NCBI GenBank assembly: GCA_037190145.1
Contig: JBBCJU010000006.1
Coordinates: 62,001 to 126,000 of the forward strand
Direction of reading: 5' to 3'
DNA length: 64,000 bases
Origin: 55-13 sp037190145
GTDB taxonomy: Bacteria > Armatimonadota > Fimbriimonadia > Fimbriimonadales > Fimbriimonadaceae
In this document: piece after piece, positions 42,808-52,547 of the stretch
How the letters are laid out: every line of letters starts with the position of its first letter
Numbering within the stretch: the first letter of the stretch is position 1
Made by a program: the position numbers and the translations under genes
Notes under the pieces: generated by a model
Told to the model about the DNA's origin: nothing
What the model saw: only the letters and a program-made list of their open reading frames with translations
Databases searched by the model: none

Positions 42808-43797
42808 ATGTCGGCCATCTCTTCTCTCATGCTGTTTGGGCTGGTAACGTTTTCGAACAGTCAGTCTTTCGAGTTAAACTTCGAGGGAGGTGGGGCGACT
42901 GACCTTGCCTCTAGTTTTAACCGTCAGACTAAATTGAATGTCGCGATTATGGTTGATCCGGAGACTCGGTATAAACCATTTAGGGCTTCCTTTAGCAATA
43001 CTGAAGGATTAATACGATCTTTGCCAGCTAGGCTAGATTTTCAAAGAGTCGGGTTGGCTGAAGCTTGGTTTGGACATAGCTCCTGGCCCAAGTACATCGC
43101 TTTTAGCGCCTTGATCGCAGGGCAAATTGACTTTGAACCTATAAGCCTTACCGACCTTATCCGTCGAGATGGAAAGTATAGCTTTCCGAACTCCTCTAAT
43201 AAAGTGGTGACAGTTGGTTCGCTAAAATCTCTGGGCTTCAAGAGAGATGTTAAAGTTCATTGGTTTTTTGATAAAGCTGCCGTGGCCTTCGCGGGCACAA
43301 ACTATGGGGAAACAGAGATATTGGCAGCATTTGCGGAGGCGATTGGAGCAGATCTCTATATTGGGGATGAGTATCGGTTAACGCCAAGAGTAAGTGCTAT
43401 CAAGCAGCGCTACGTGGCGGCACTACTCAGAATTGCGAGTCAATATGGTGATAATAACCGCGAACGATTTTTGGCAGCGGACCTACGCCTATTAGCTGCT
43501 GGGGTGAAAACACTAACACCGACCCAACTCGAAAAACTTTTTGAGACGCCCAGCTCAGAAGTCGAATTGGCTCCTTTAAAAGGTTCAGAGTTGCATAAAG
43601 CCTGCGAGGAAAAGGTTGCTTTGTTCTTTAAGCGTACAGAACCAGACGGTCAACAATCCGAACAAAATGCAAACTCGGCCCATAGTGCTTTCCTACAAAA
43701 CATTGATTGGACAAAACCATTCACGCTTGTCCTCACAAACCGTGGACTCTCATTTGTGAGAATGAAAGGGAAAGATGGCCGTATGTACAACATGTAG
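42808..43797 (+). CDS. Exported hypothetical protein with possible STN-like N-terminus
   Basis: About 329 residues from the ATG at 42808, which has AAAGGAG 12 nt upstream and begins a short export signal (MSAISSLMLFGLVTFSNSQS). A TTG at 42727 would add 27 basic residues and may be the start instead. The first mature segment, FELNFEGGGATDLASSFNRQTKLNVAIMVDP written in part, resembles the short secretin/TonB N-terminal fold. The remainder is not recognised. Monocistronic after a hairpin; no Shine-Dalgarno at the TTG. Confidence 0.65.
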   Translation: MSAISSLMLFGLVTFSNSQSFELNFEGGGATDLASSFNRQTKLNVAIMVDPETRYKPFRASFSNTEGLIRSLPARLDFQRVGLAEAWFGHSSWPKYIAFSALIAGQIDFEPISLTDLIRRDGKYSFPNSSNKVVTVGSLKSLGFKRDVKVHWFFDKAAVAFAGTNYGETEILAAFAEAIGADLYIGDEYRLTPRVSAIKQRYVAALLRIASQYGDNNRERFLAADLRLLAAGVKTLTPTQLEKLFETPSSEVELAPLKGSELHKACEEKVALFFKRTEPDGQQSEQNANSAHSAFLQNIDWTKPFTLVLTNRGLSFVRMKGKDGRMYNM

Positions 43798-43866
43798 TTT
43801 GGATGACCAGCAAGAGTTATGGTGGTAATGCAAAGCGCATTTGGTTTCCATTTCTGCGACTAGAGC

Positions 43867-44937
43867 TTATTCGTAAGGATCCTCGTTTGGTCTTGGCATT
43901 CTTTGGTCGACTGACAGCAGAGTCAGAAAAGGTTTGTGTGGTTCATGCTGATACCAATAGGCTGTGCTGGAATAGTCGTTGGTGAGTTTATTGGCATGGC
44001 CATGCTCAATACTAACTCGGATCGACTTTCGGAAACGGATCGGGTCGGCAATATGGAATCGGTACATCGAATTCTTTCCCTTCCATCGCCAATCGGGGTT
44101 GCCGGAGTTGACGGTGATGCCGTGGTAGGGTGCACTGTATTCCTGAGTTGGGCCGAATGCTGTGTTGATGTAATCCTCGGTCCCGGTTCCGTGCAGTCTC
44201 GGGGGCCAAGGTTCGCCATCGATGACGATCATGTCATCGCCCTCTCCGTACCAGTCATTTGCTTGTCGTTGAAAACAATCAATATTTAGGTTGCAACCTA
44301 CATAAATCCCATCTCCTTCCGCTTCCAGGATCAAGTAGTTGCCTTCGTCGGATAAGTTAGGGTTATCGCGCCAAATTTGTAGATAATTATCGGGACCAAG
44401 CTTGGGAGTATAGAAACCTTGCGTAGGATTTTCGCGCCGCCATGTTGCGTGAAATCGAGCAGGCTTTTGGGATTGCTCAATCGGATACTCTTCGTAGTCC
44501 ACGTAGAAGTAAAGATTGATGGGGCCTTCGCATTCGGATTGAATCTCAATACGCGCGGTATCAAACGGCATAGCCCACCAACAGTTAAAACCTCGTCCAT
44601 CCTCGGGCGACATTTGGAGGGGAGCCGAGATGAAATTCTTACGCATTCCATGCCCGATCCCAAAGAAGTCGCCAAGTGGAACTTCTACCGAAGGATGGTC
44701 CTCTCCATCCCACCACATGCGAATGATGCATTTGCGAGGATAAAGGTCATCGTTCCCCACGGTTAGCCAAATGTGTTTGATGCATCCTGGCTTGTCGGTC
44801 TGCAGCAGGGTATGAGATTGGCCTGGCTGGATGGTCACCCAATCTTCGTTCCCACCCGAAGTGTCATAGGACGAAGCTCGCCGAGATTCGTAGTCTCTAA
44901 GAAAGGGAAGTTGCGCGAGTTCACCATTGCCAAGCAT
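43867..44937 (-). CDS. DUF2961 / glycoside hydrolase family 172 protein
   Basis: 356 residues, two jelly-roll domains. Family marks: SSYDTSGGNEDW near residue 22, GHGMRKNFISAPL, GFNCWWAMPF, and HGTGTEDYINTAFG, which carries the catalytic Glu region. Characterised GH172 enzymes act on alpha-D-fructofuranosides, difructose anhydrides or D-arabinan. No signal peptide, so probably cytoplasmic. TAAAAT ends 6 nt before the ATG, so it appears leaderless. The gene is on its own. Confidence 0.9.
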   Translation of the reverse strand: MLGNGELAQLPFLRDYESRRASSYDTSGGNEDWVTIQPGQSHTLLQTDKPGCIKHIWLTVGNDDLYPRKCIIRMWWDGEDHPSVEVPLGDFFGIGHGMRKNFISAPLQMSPEDGRGFNCWWAMPFDTARIEIQSECEGPINLYFYVDYEEYPIEQSQKPARFHATWRRENPTQGFYTPKLGPDNYLQIWRDNPNLSDEGNYLILEAEGDGIYVGCNLNIDCFQRQANDWYGEGDDMIVIDGEPWPPRLHGTGTEDYINTAFGPTQEYSAPYHGITVNSGNPDWRWKGKNSMYRFHIADPIRFRKSIRVSIEHGHANKLTNDYSSTAYWYQHEPHKPFLTLLSVDQRMPRPNEDPYE

Positions 44938-44943
44938 GCTGCA

Positions 44944-44949
44944 ATTTTA
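44944..44949 (-). promoter_or_regulatory. Leaderless -10 of the GH172 gene
   Basis: TAAAAT on the minus strand with a 6-nt spacer to the ATG. Confidence 0.6.
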
Positions 44950-45096
44950 GTCTAGCGATTGGCCTGTGGAGGATACGATGGTGAAACTTGAGAAGTAATT
45001 CAGAAATAAGTTTGGTGTTTTTGTGAATATGCGATAGATTAAATCTGTCTTTTATTTTCCTCGCAATTTTGCGGGGTATTTAGCCGGAGGTTACGA

Positions 45097-45912
45097 ATGT
45101 TTAAACGAGCCTTTACGCTCATTGAGCTATTGGTAGTCATTGCGATCATCGCCATCTTGGCGGCAATCCTCTTTCCTGTCTTTGCTCAGGCCAAATCTGC
45201 TGCCAAGAAAGCAAACGCGATTTCGAATACGAAGCAGGTTTCCATTTCTGCGATCATGTACACAACCGACCACGATGATGGCATTTTGCCGAGGTACAAC
45301 GCCTGCGGGGTAACTGGTCATGTAAATCAGCCAACTTCAGCGACTGATATATGGCCAAATCTTCTTCAGCCATACGCGAAAAATGAAGGTGTCTTCATTG
45401 ATCCTGCTGCAGGCAACACCAAATATGGTGGGATCTGGGATGATAACGGTGTCCCAGGAAAGATGGGACGAGGTTGGCCATCCATCGGCAAAAACCAAAC
45501 AATAATGGGGTGGTATTTCAGTGATCCATCCAATGTGGAATGTCCGTCCGTTTTTCCAAGAAATGGAGAGCTCTCTTTGGCTCAGCCTGCAAAAACGGTC
45601 TACTTTATGAGTTCTAATGCGGGTGAGACTGCCGCCGGTTGGAGAGGATACTTGGCTGATAATACAGGGGCAAATACACTACCTGGTGCTGGTGCCCTGC
45701 GATTAGCTTCAAGATACAGTGATGGAACAGTGTTGAGCTTTTTTGATGGTCACGCAAAGTGGTACAAAACGGTGGCTATTCTTGGAAATCCTGATGCCGC
45801 ATTGTCGACTCCTTGCCAGGACACTTCTTTCTACACAGGAATGTATTGGATGGATTTAAACGCAGCAAAGCTGAAGTTTAATATTCAAGATCCTTGCATT
45901 TCGGAGCCATGA
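45097..45912 (+). CDS. Type II secretion pseudopilin-like protein with prepilin cleavage motif
   Basis: 271 residues. The N-terminus MFKRAFTLIELLVVIAIIAI is a type IV prepilin signal, with Ala instead of Gly before the cleaved Phe. After the long hydrophobic helix comes a C-terminal domain ending in SFFDGHAKWYKT, the H-X9-DG-like motif of large families in Armatimonadota and Planctomycetes. CCGGAGG lies correctly before the ATG. The stop overlaps an ATG of the following lipoprotein gene. It could be a minor pilin or a surface protein handled by the pilus system. Confidence 0.92.
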   Translation: MFKRAFTLIELLVVIAIIAILAAILFPVFAQAKSAAKKANAISNTKQVSISAIMYTTDHDDGILPRYNACGVTGHVNQPTSATDIWPNLLQPYAKNEGVFIDPAAGNTKYGGIWDDNGVPGKMGRGWPSIGKNQTIMGWYFSDPSNVECPSVFPRNGELSLAQPAKTVYFMSSNAGETAAGWRGYLADNTGANTLPGAGALRLASRYSDGTVLSFFDGHAKWYKTVAILGNPDAALSTPCQDTSFYTGMYWMDLNAAKLKFNIQDPCISEP

Positions 45913-45914
45913 TT

Positions 45915-46166
45915 ATGAATAGAGTAGGGTTCTTAACTATTCTTGCGCTCGCAATTGCTTGTGGATGCGGAAAAGGATCTAATCAAACTGAGATCGCTAA
46001 CGTCACCAGCGGTGAGATCGCTCCCTCGAACTCAGTAGACAAAAACGGCGCAACGCGCACTAGTGCGCCAAGCAAAGGAATTCCCTCTGGAGGTATCGCT
46101 CTAGAGCCGAAAGATCCTAATAATCCTATCTACAAGGCTGATCCTAGATTACAAGGGGGAGGCTAA
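45915..46166 (+). CDS. Small lipoprotein
   Basis: 83 residues. Lipoprotein signal with Cys in LAIACGC, then a low-complexity Ser/Thr/Asn/Pro-rich chain with no folded domain visible. GGAG is 8 nt before this ATG; another ATG at 45909 overlaps the pseudopilin stop as ATGA. Pseudopilin and lipoprotein are clearly one transcript and may work together at the cell surface. Confidence 0.75.
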   Translation: MNRVGFLTILALAIACGCGKGSNQTEIANVTSGEIAPSNSVDKNGATRTSAPSKGIPSGGIALEPKDPNNPIYKADPRLQGGG

Positions 46167-46204
46167 GCATAATCTAGGACTGATATATCGTGAACGAACC
46201 GCGA

Positions 46205-46210
46205 TATAAT
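46205..46210 (+). promoter_or_regulatory. Leaderless -10 of the flavin reductase gene
   Basis: A perfect TATAAT with a 6-nt spacer to the GTG at 46217; it lies inside any longer version of the gene. Confidence 0.7.
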
Positions 46211-46216
46211 TTCCGA

Positions 46217-46840
46217 GTGTCCGCAAACTTTGCTACCATCGACTTTGCGGACATTCCTCATTCTCAGGCTTATGACATCTTGGTTGCCACGGTCCACCCC
46301 AGGCCGATTGCATTTGTCAGCACTGTTTCTGCGACTGGCGAGCTAAACTTGGCGCCCTTTAGTTTTTTCATGATTGGTGGCTCCAATCCGCCTTCTTTGG
46401 TTTTTAGCCCGACTCAGAGTGCTTTCGGTCCTAAGGATACGTTGCGAAACATTGAGGAGACTGGAGAGTTTGTCGTGAACTTGGTTCACCGGGAAATGTC
46501 CGAGGGCATGAACTCAACTGCGAAGGGCTATCCTGCTGGAGTTTCCGAATGGGACCCTTCAGGTTTCACTCAAGCGCCTAGCATAAAGATTGCACCTCCG
46601 AGAGTGGCGGAATCTTTAGTGCATTTCGAATGTCGGCTCTTTCAAGTGGTGCGTCATGGTGAAGAAGCCGGAGCCGCTCGCTATGTCATTGGCGAAGTAC
46701 TGGCTGCCCACCTAGCAGAAGGACTTTGGAACGGGACCAGTGTAGAAGCTGAAAGAGTCCGCCCTATTGCACGAATGGGTGGGCCGAATTATTTAGATAC
46801 GCAGGCACTAGAGTTCTTTCAAATGAATCGACCAAAGTAG
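46217..46840 (+). CDS. Flavin reductase-like FMN-binding protein
   Basis: 207 residues, split-barrel fold of the DIM6/NTAB flavin reductase family: RPIAFVSTVSATGELNLAPFSFF binds FMN phosphate, then PPSLVFSP and KDTLRNIEETGEFVVNLV. Reduces or carries FMN; some relatives are aromatic ring-hydroxylating partners. A GTG at 46190 is in frame, but the consensus TATAAT at 46205-46210 lies downstream of it and exactly 6 nt before the GTG at 46217, so I use the latter. Confidence 0.9.
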   Translation: MSANFATIDFADIPHSQAYDILVATVHPRPIAFVSTVSATGELNLAPFSFFMIGGSNPPSLVFSPTQSAFGPKDTLRNIEETGEFVVNLVHREMSEGMNSTAKGYPAGVSEWDPSGFTQAPSIKIAPPRVAESLVHFECRLFQVVRHGEEAGAARYVIGEVLAAHLAEGLWNGTSVEAERVRPIARMGGPNYLDTQALEFFQMNRPK

Positions 46841-46873
46841 AAATCCTCCGCCTGCTTCGAAAACGGAGGATTT
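46841..46873. terminator. Bidirectional terminator
   Basis: AAATCCTCCG (46841-46850) pairs with CGGAGGATTT (46864-46873) between two convergent genes. Confidence 0.8.
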
Positions 46874-46886
46874 TCAGGAGATTAAC

Positions 46887-47606
46887 CTAGGCGTTCTTCT
46901 TTCGCTTGCGAACCAAAGCCAATGCTCCAAATCCCAAGGCAGCCAAGGTAGCAGGCTCTGGTACAGGAGCAGCCGTGATCGACACATTGTCGATCATGCC
47001 GCGAGGAACCGTGTAGGTTCCATCCAAGGTTGCGTAGAGTTGGAGCGTATCAAACTCTATTCCGGTGATCGACATGGTTCGGAAAGTTGGATTATCTCGA
47101 CCACCGCCGTTAGCGATCAGAAATGAATCAGAGCCAACCACTGATCCGTTCCGAAAAGCATCCAGTCGGTACTCAATGTTTCCCCAAGGACCGTTCTCGT
47201 AGAAAGCTAAGTTAAAGCTAACTGAGTTTCCGATCCAAGGTACATCGATAAAGACTGAGGCTAACGCGCCGATGGATAAGTTATCACCCGTCACATAGGT
47301 GTTACCAAAGGTCATTGCGTTATTGGGTGTTCCAAAATCCGGCATATCATCGTAGAGATAGACTGCGCGCTCAATGATCACCTGGTCGCCAAGATCTTGT
47401 TGGGTAAATGCATCTCCTGGTACGCCATCAGCGGGCGGATAGAAGCCGGTCACATTATTGACGTCGCGGTAAGTCACGCCGTCGGCTGTGTAGCTTGTTC
47501 CAAGGAACCCTTCTTCAAGATTCTCGAAAGTGTGGAAGATATCCGCTTGGGCGAGAGTAGCACCCAAAACGGCGAGAAGACTCGTAACGGTTAATCTAGT
47601 TTTCAT
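46887..47606 (-). CDS. PEP-CTERM sorted exported protein
   Basis: 239 residues. Signal peptide (cleavage near residue 21), a beta-rich middle of about 190 residues, and a C-terminal PEP-CTERM signal: VPEPATLAALGFGALAL, then RKRKK. Such signals are cut and anchored by exosortase at the envelope. The middle domain resembles carbohydrate-binding beta sandwiches only in general character. GGAG lies 5 nt before the ATG. No exosortase gene is in the window. Confidence 0.88.
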   Translation of the reverse strand: MKTRLTVTSLLAVLGATLAQADIFHTFENLEEGFLGTSYTADGVTYRDVNNVTGFYPPADGVPGDAFTQQDLGDQVIIERAVYLYDDMPDFGTPNNAMTFGNTYVTGDNLSIGALASVFIDVPWIGNSVSFNLAFYENGPWGNIEYRLDAFRNGSVVGSDSFLIANGGGRDNPTFRTMSITGIEFDTLQLYATLDGTYTVPRGMIDNVSITAAPVPEPATLAALGFGALALVRKRKKNA

Positions 47607-47669
47607 AGGTTCTCCAAAAGTAAAAGAAACAAGGTCGGGCCCATTTCGCTGAATGGACAGTGAAGAGAG

Positions 47670-48869
47670 TTAAGGTCCGCTTGGAAGATCAAACTTCACC
47701 ATTGCGGAGGTTGGAATCGGGGGGTACCGCAGTCGAATCCGGTACACATGAAAGTCGTTCGGATCGAAGCCGATCCGACGAAATGCACGATGCAAAATGC
47801 TGTGGTACTCGGGAACGTCAACCGTACGAATCCTATGCAATCCCATACCCAGATGCGTAAGTTTCTCAGCGACTTCTAGTTGGTCACTGTCTCCTCTTGC
47901 AGTCTGGGAAATGAGTTCGCTGTAAAGGCACAACTCACGTTTTGCATCTGGGAAGATCGACTTGTGGACAATGTGATCCGCAATGTAGACCTCACAAGGC
48001 GTGCGAATGCCAGCGCCAAAGTGGGCGACTTCACCCTCTTCAAACCCGGACGTAGGGCCAACTCGGTGAACGATCTCTCCTATAAGGATGGTTGCAGCTC
48101 CGGTCAGACCGACCGTTGCCGGAAGTAACTCATCACGAACTGTAGTTCCTTCAATAACGCGCTGAGTGGCCGGTAGAGGCTGTGAGCAGAAGTCAGTCAA
48201 CAGCGGTACTTCATGATCAGACTTCTCCAGGGGCTCTCGACCAGGAGAAGTAGATTCGCCATTTCCATGCTCTATCACTAGGGAAGAAAAGGGCCAACGT
48301 ACTCCCGAGCGAGTTCGAACAAGGTCATAAAGGCCGTGCATTCGAACCATGCTGAATTCGCGCCCTTCTTCCACGGGATAGAGAATGATGCTGGATAAGC
48401 TCACTCTGGCTCGAGCTCCAAAGTTAAATGAGTTGCCTAGGAAGCCCTGCCTACGCCACTTGATCTCCGCTTCTTCTTGATCCTCTATTCCTTGAGAATC
48501 CAGTAGCATTTCGAAAAGTTCTTCGTCTCCCGCATGCTTCTGTACAACGGCTTGAATAGATACAGAAAGCTCGTCCAGGCGATCAAACAAATCCAATGGA
48601 ACACCGCGTGCGACTGCGGCTTGTCGCCAGACCTGCAATCCATGACGATTCGGCAAGAACTTATAGGCATTTAATGGGCTGCTGTGCGCAACATTCCAGA
48701 TTTGCCACCCCAACTTTGCATGGATACCAAACTGCGTGGCAATGTCCTTGGCACGAGCATCCAGTCCGCAGACGGCTTCGATGATGGTCTGAACTTGTTC
48801 GCAAACAAGACTCATAGACTCCGCTATCTCAAGGGGGAAGGCAGGAGGATCAGCTTGTTGCGAAGGCAC
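47670..48869 (-). CDS. Hypothetical protein, 399 residues, with N-terminal HTH-like region
   Basis: From a GTG with AGGA just upstream. Residues 30-60 (ARAKDIATQFGIHAKLGWQI) look like a helix-turn-helix that would read an internal signal or DNA; the remaining 300 residues form a mixed domain without signal peptide or membrane helix. I do not know the family. It is divergent from smc across 135 nt that contain a 10-bp inverted repeat, a plausible operator. Confidence 0.72.
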   Translation of the reverse strand: MPSQQADPPAFPLEIAESMSLVCEQVQTIIEAVCGLDARAKDIATQFGIHAKLGWQIWNVAHSSPLNAYKFLPNRHGLQVWRQAAVARGVPLDLFDRLDELSVSIQAVVQKHAGDEELFEMLLDSQGIEDQEEAEIKWRRQGFLGNSFNFGARARVSLSSIILYPVEEGREFSMVRMHGLYDLVRTRSGVRWPFSSLVIEHGNGESTSPGREPLEKSDHEVPLLTDFCSQPLPATQRVIEGTTVRDELLPATVGLTGAATILIGEIVHRVGPTSGFEEGEVAHFGAGIRTPCEVYIADHIVHKSIFPDAKRELCLYSELISQTARGDSDQLEVAEKLTHLGMGLHRIRTVDVPEYHSILHRAFRRIGFDPNDFHVYRIRLRYPPIPTSAMVKFDLPSGP

Positions 48870-48901
48870 ATCCTATTATTCATCGGTTTTGGTTGAATTC
48901 A

Positions 48902-48924
48902 GAATAAATTTCAGAAATTTATTC
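48902..48924. repeat. Inverted repeat between the 399-residue protein gene and smc
   Basis: GAATAAATTT-CAG-AAATTTATTC, perfect 10-bp arms, in a divergent intergenic gap; possible operator. Confidence 0.55.
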
Positions 48925-49004
48925 CAGCAGGTTCTATGAGGATCTTCAGGAACGTAATCGCGTCGAATCGATCATAATAAACGTCTCTAGCATCACTTCC
49001 ATCC

Positions 49005-52000
49005 ATGCGTCTTAAGCGCGTTAAAATTTTCGGTTTCAAGACTTTCGCAGATCGCACCGAGTTCAATGTTGACGGTGGCCTGATTGCGGTCGTTGGACCG
49101 AACGGCTGTGGGAAATCGAATCTTGTCGATGCCATTCTTTGGGGTCTGGGCGAAGGCAACGCACGCTCGCTTCGGGCTTCCAGCAGTCAGGATGTCATTT
49201 TCAGTGGAAGCGCCCGCCGGAAAGGAGTTGGTTTTGCAGAAGTTAGCCTCCTTTTCGACAATGAAGATGGTGCTTTGCCGATCGATACCAGCGAAGTATC
49301 CGTTACTCGCAAACTCACTCGGACTGGGGAGAGCGAGTATTCCATTAACAAGCAACATTGCCGCCAGCGAGATGTTTTCGAGTTGTTGGCAGACTCTGGT
49401 CTTGGAAGGGCGGGTTACGCGATTGTCGGACAAAAGGATATCGACAACGCACTCGCAGCATCCCCGGAAGAACGTAGAGCTTGGGTTGATGAAGCGGCAG
49501 GTGTTCAGAGATACCGTGCACGAAAGGTGGAGAGTAATCGACGACTACACTCCGCTCAACAGCACCTAGCTAGGGTTCACGACATTCTCGCTGAACTCGA
49601 ATCCCAACGTGAACCATTAAGGGATGAAGCCGAGGTTGCTAAACGATACAAAACCACCCTCACCAGCTTGCGAGAAGTGGAGTCCGGTCTTCTCATTAAT
49701 GAAGTAGCGAAAGCGGTCCGTGAAGTTGCAGAACTTGAGACAAGGATTGCGGAGGCAGGCAAGCTATCGCAAGAAGAGGTCGTTCGGGCAGAGGCCCTTG
49801 ACCGTCAAGTCAAAGCGATTGGTGAGCAAGTTAGCGAAATTGAACGAGAAATGGACTCGGTCAGAGGATTGCAACAAGGCAGTCTCACCGCCATGGAGCG
49901 CGCTATTGCTGACCTGCGGCTCGCTGAGCAGAGACTAGAAGCCCTTGACCAGCTAGAGCAAAGTCTGGATGAAGAGGCCGGAAAAGGACAGGCTCGTGTA
50001 GCCGAACTGCAAGCTGAAATTGAGTCGTTAACCGTTGAAGAACGTACTGAGATTGAAGCTCTGGATCGGATTCGGACTGAGCACGTAGGCGCGGGAGATG
50101 AAGCTAAGGCGCTTCAAGCCCGGCTGCAAGAACTAGAAAACAAGCTCATCAGAGCCCGTGAAATTCATGCGAAGCGGCTACGCCAAGAAGCTCAAGCGGA
50201 GCAGCAGCAAGAGCGGACCAAACTCGCAAAGCGAGAGCTGCGGGGAATCGATGAATCTCTTCCCGACCTCGAGAAAGCGGTCAATGAATCTCGATCTTCT
50301 TTTGACGAACAACTGGCGGTCGTAAAACAACTCCAAGATCAAGTAAAGGAACTTGAGACGCGGCTCTCGTCTGATCGATCACAAGAGGAACATGACGTAC
50401 AGGCGTCTCGCAGGCTATTGGCAGAGCGGGCTACGCTGGAAGGACGTCGAAGAGGCATTGAGGCCACAATTGAGGCCCACGAGGGGCTTAATCAAGGTTC
50501 TAGAGCTGTGCTGGAAGCTGCGGAGCGTGGGCTGTTATCTGGAAGATATGAACCAGTGGGAGAGGCCGTATCGGTCGATAAAGACCTTGCCTTAGCCATC
50601 GAAACCGCCTTGGGCGGATCTGCCAATGACCTAATCGTAGATCACGATTCCGATGCAAAAGCCGCCATTAACTTCCTAAAACAACACCGTCTTGGGCGAG
50701 CCACTTTTCAGCCTATCTCATTAATGCGTCCGTTTGAACCTTCCTTTGAACTCAGACGTGTTCTCGGTGAAAACGGGGTCTTAGGGCGAGCCAGCGAACT
50801 GATTCAGTGCGAGTATCGAGTCAAACCCGTAATTGATTCCCTCCTTGGCAGAGTGCTGATTGTAGAGGATCTGGACACTTCACTTCGCTTAGCCAAGACA
50901 ACTGGCTGGAGCCGAATGGTGACCTTGGACGGTGAGGTTGTTCACAGCTCGGGTGCGGTCACGGGTGGCCACTCTCAGAAGCAAGGCTATGGTTTGGTCC
51001 AACGCAAGGCAGACCTGGCCGAACTAGAGAAAGAGATTTCAAAAATTGATCGCTTGGTTTCGGAAGCCGAATCTCGTGCTCGAAAACGCGGTGGAGAGCG
51101 GCAAAAACTGCTGGATCAGGTTGGAGAATTCAACGATCAAATTCACGAACGTCAGGACGAGTTAGATGAGGCTCGATCTTTCTGGCAAGCGCTGAACGAA
51201 GAGCTTCAGGTTGCGGTGAAAGGGAAGGAGCGCCTGCTTCGAGAGTTAGAACAACTAACGGGTATCTCTTCCGAAGAACTTGCCGAAGTCGACGTGGCTG
51301 CGGTTGAAGCAGAGCGCGATGAACTCATTCGAGAACTGGCCTCCAAATCTGCGGATGCGACCACTGCCGAGACATTGCTAAGAGAGGCTGAACAACGAAT
51401 AGCGCAAGCGCAAATGCGCTTGTATACCGCTCGCAAGAGGCTCGAAGCCAATCAAGAATCGGAAGAAGGGCGAGATAAGCGGATGGCTAACCTGGAGCCA
51501 GAGCGTGAAAAAGCTCGAGTAGACATCAAACGCTCTCAGGCGCAGAGAGATCAGGCCGAGAAAGATAAGTTTGAGGCTACAGGGCGATTAGAGAAGGCTC
51601 AGGAATCACGACGCACACTACTGGAGCAGAGTCTGGAACTGCTGGAGGAAGCCAAAACCGCCCGTGCCAATGCGCACTCCATGGGCGACAGTGTTCACCA
51701 ATCTGAGTTGAACCGAGCCCGAGCAGAAGCCAGGAAAGCCTCCTCCCTACAGAGGCTTTATGAAGAGTACGGCCTTACCGAAGAGGATGCCATCGAGCAA
51801 GAAGGCAAGCATGAAGTTCCGCCCGACGCGGCAACCATCGTGAGCCGTCTTCGACGGGACCTGAAAGCCATGGGGGACGTCAATGTAGGGGCGATTGAGG
51901 CCTACGAGCGGCTCACGGTGAGATTTGAAGAGCTGGACGTGCAGCAGCGAGACATTTTGGATGGGATTGAGCAAGTGCAAGCATCTATTAGAGAGCTTGA

Positions 52001-52547
52001 TAAGCTGACTGGCGACAAGTTCCTAGAGACATTTACCAAGGTTCAAGAAGCGTACGGAACGATGTTCCAAAAGCTTTTTGGCGGTGGGGAAGGAAAGATT
52101 ATTCTCACCGATCCTTCGAGTGTATTGGAATCTGGAATCGAGATTGAGGTTCAGCTTCCCGGCAAGCGTCAGCAGCAACTCCAACTCCTCTCGGGCGGAG
52201 AGCGCGCACTTTGCGCTATGGCCTTCCTTTTCTCCCTGCTTCATATCAAGCCATCGCCGTTGGTGGTCTTGGACGAGGTAGATGCGCCCCTAGATGGTCG
52301 AAATGTAGAACGTTTTGCGACTCTGCTCCACGAGTTTACTGATCGAACGCAGTTCATTATCATCACTCACAACCCTACAACCATTGAGCAAGCTCCGGTG
52401 TGGTTGGGTGTGACTATGCAAGAGCCAGGTGTATCTACCCTGATTCCAACTCGTGTGGAAGAGAAGAAAAAGGCAGATGCGGAGGCCGTAGAGACACTCG
52501 CGGACCAAGCGGTTGTCACAAGTACTCCGGCGATGGGTACCGCCTAA
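49005..52547 (+). CDS. smc: Chromosome segregation protein SMC
   Basis: 1180 residues, normal length. Walker A GPNGCGKSN (31-39) in the N-terminal head, long coiled coils (about 165-490 and 660-990), the hinge (about 510-640, with VTGGHSQKQGYG at its end), and the C-terminal head with signature LLSGGERALCAMAFLFSLL and Walker B LVVLDEVDAPLD. It condenses and segregates chromosomes with ScpA and ScpB, which are not nearby. The ATG has no strong Shine-Dalgarno. The 3-prime end overlaps a convergent GNAT gene by 4 nt. Confidence 0.97.
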   Translation: MRLKRVKIFGFKTFADRTEFNVDGGLIAVVGPNGCGKSNLVDAILWGLGEGNARSLRASSSQDVIFSGSARRKGVGFAEVSLLFDNEDGALPIDTSEVSVTRKLTRTGESEYSINKQHCRQRDVFELLADSGLGRAGYAIVGQKDIDNALAASPEERRAWVDEAAGVQRYRARKVESNRRLHSAQQHLARVHDILAELESQREPLRDEAEVAKRYKTTLTSLREVESGLLINEVAKAVREVAELETRIAEAGKLSQEEVVRAEALDRQVKAIGEQVSEIEREMDSVRGLQQGSLTAMERAIADLRLAEQRLEALDQLEQSLDEEAGKGQARVAELQAEIESLTVEERTEIEALDRIRTEHVGAGDEAKALQARLQELENKLIRAREIHAKRLRQEAQAEQQQERTKLAKRELRGIDESLPDLEKAVNESRSSFDEQLAVVKQLQDQVKELETRLSSDRSQEEHDVQASRRLLAERATLEGRRRGIEATIEAHEGLNQGSRAVLEAAERGLLSGRYEPVGEAVSVDKDLALAIETALGGSANDLIVDHDSDAKAAINFLKQHRLGRATFQPISLMRPFEPSFELRRVLGENGVLGRASELIQCEYRVKPVIDSLLGRVLIVEDLDTSLRLAKTTGWSRMVTLDGEVVHSSGAVTGGHSQKQGYGLVQRKADLAELEKEISKIDRLVSEAESRARKRGGERQKLLDQVGEFNDQIHERQDELDEARSFWQALNEELQVAVKGKERLLRELEQLTGISSEELAEVDVAAVEAERDELIRELASKSADATTAETLLREAEQRIAQAQMRLYTARKRLEANQESEEGRDKRMANLEPEREKARVDIKRSQAQRDQAEKDKFEATGRLEKAQESRRTLLEQSLELLEEAKTARANAHSMGDSVHQSELNRARAEARKASSLQRLYEEYGLTEEDAIEQEGKHEVPPDAATIVSRLRRDLKAMGDVNVGAIEAYERLTVRFEELDVQQRDILDGIEQVQASIRELDKLTGDKFLETFTKVQEAYGTMFQKLFGGGEGKIILTDPSSVLESGIEIEVQLPGKRQQQLQLLSGGERALCAMAFLFSLLHIKPSPLVVLDEVDAPLDGRNVERFATLLHEFTDRTQFIIITHNPTTIEQAPVWLGVTMQEPGVSTLIPTRVEEKKKADAEAVETLADQAVVTSTPAMGTA

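Noticed and set aside
49084..49569. 161-codon plus-strand frame inside smc
   Set aside because: Overlaps the conserved Walker A head of SMC in another frame; a shadow.
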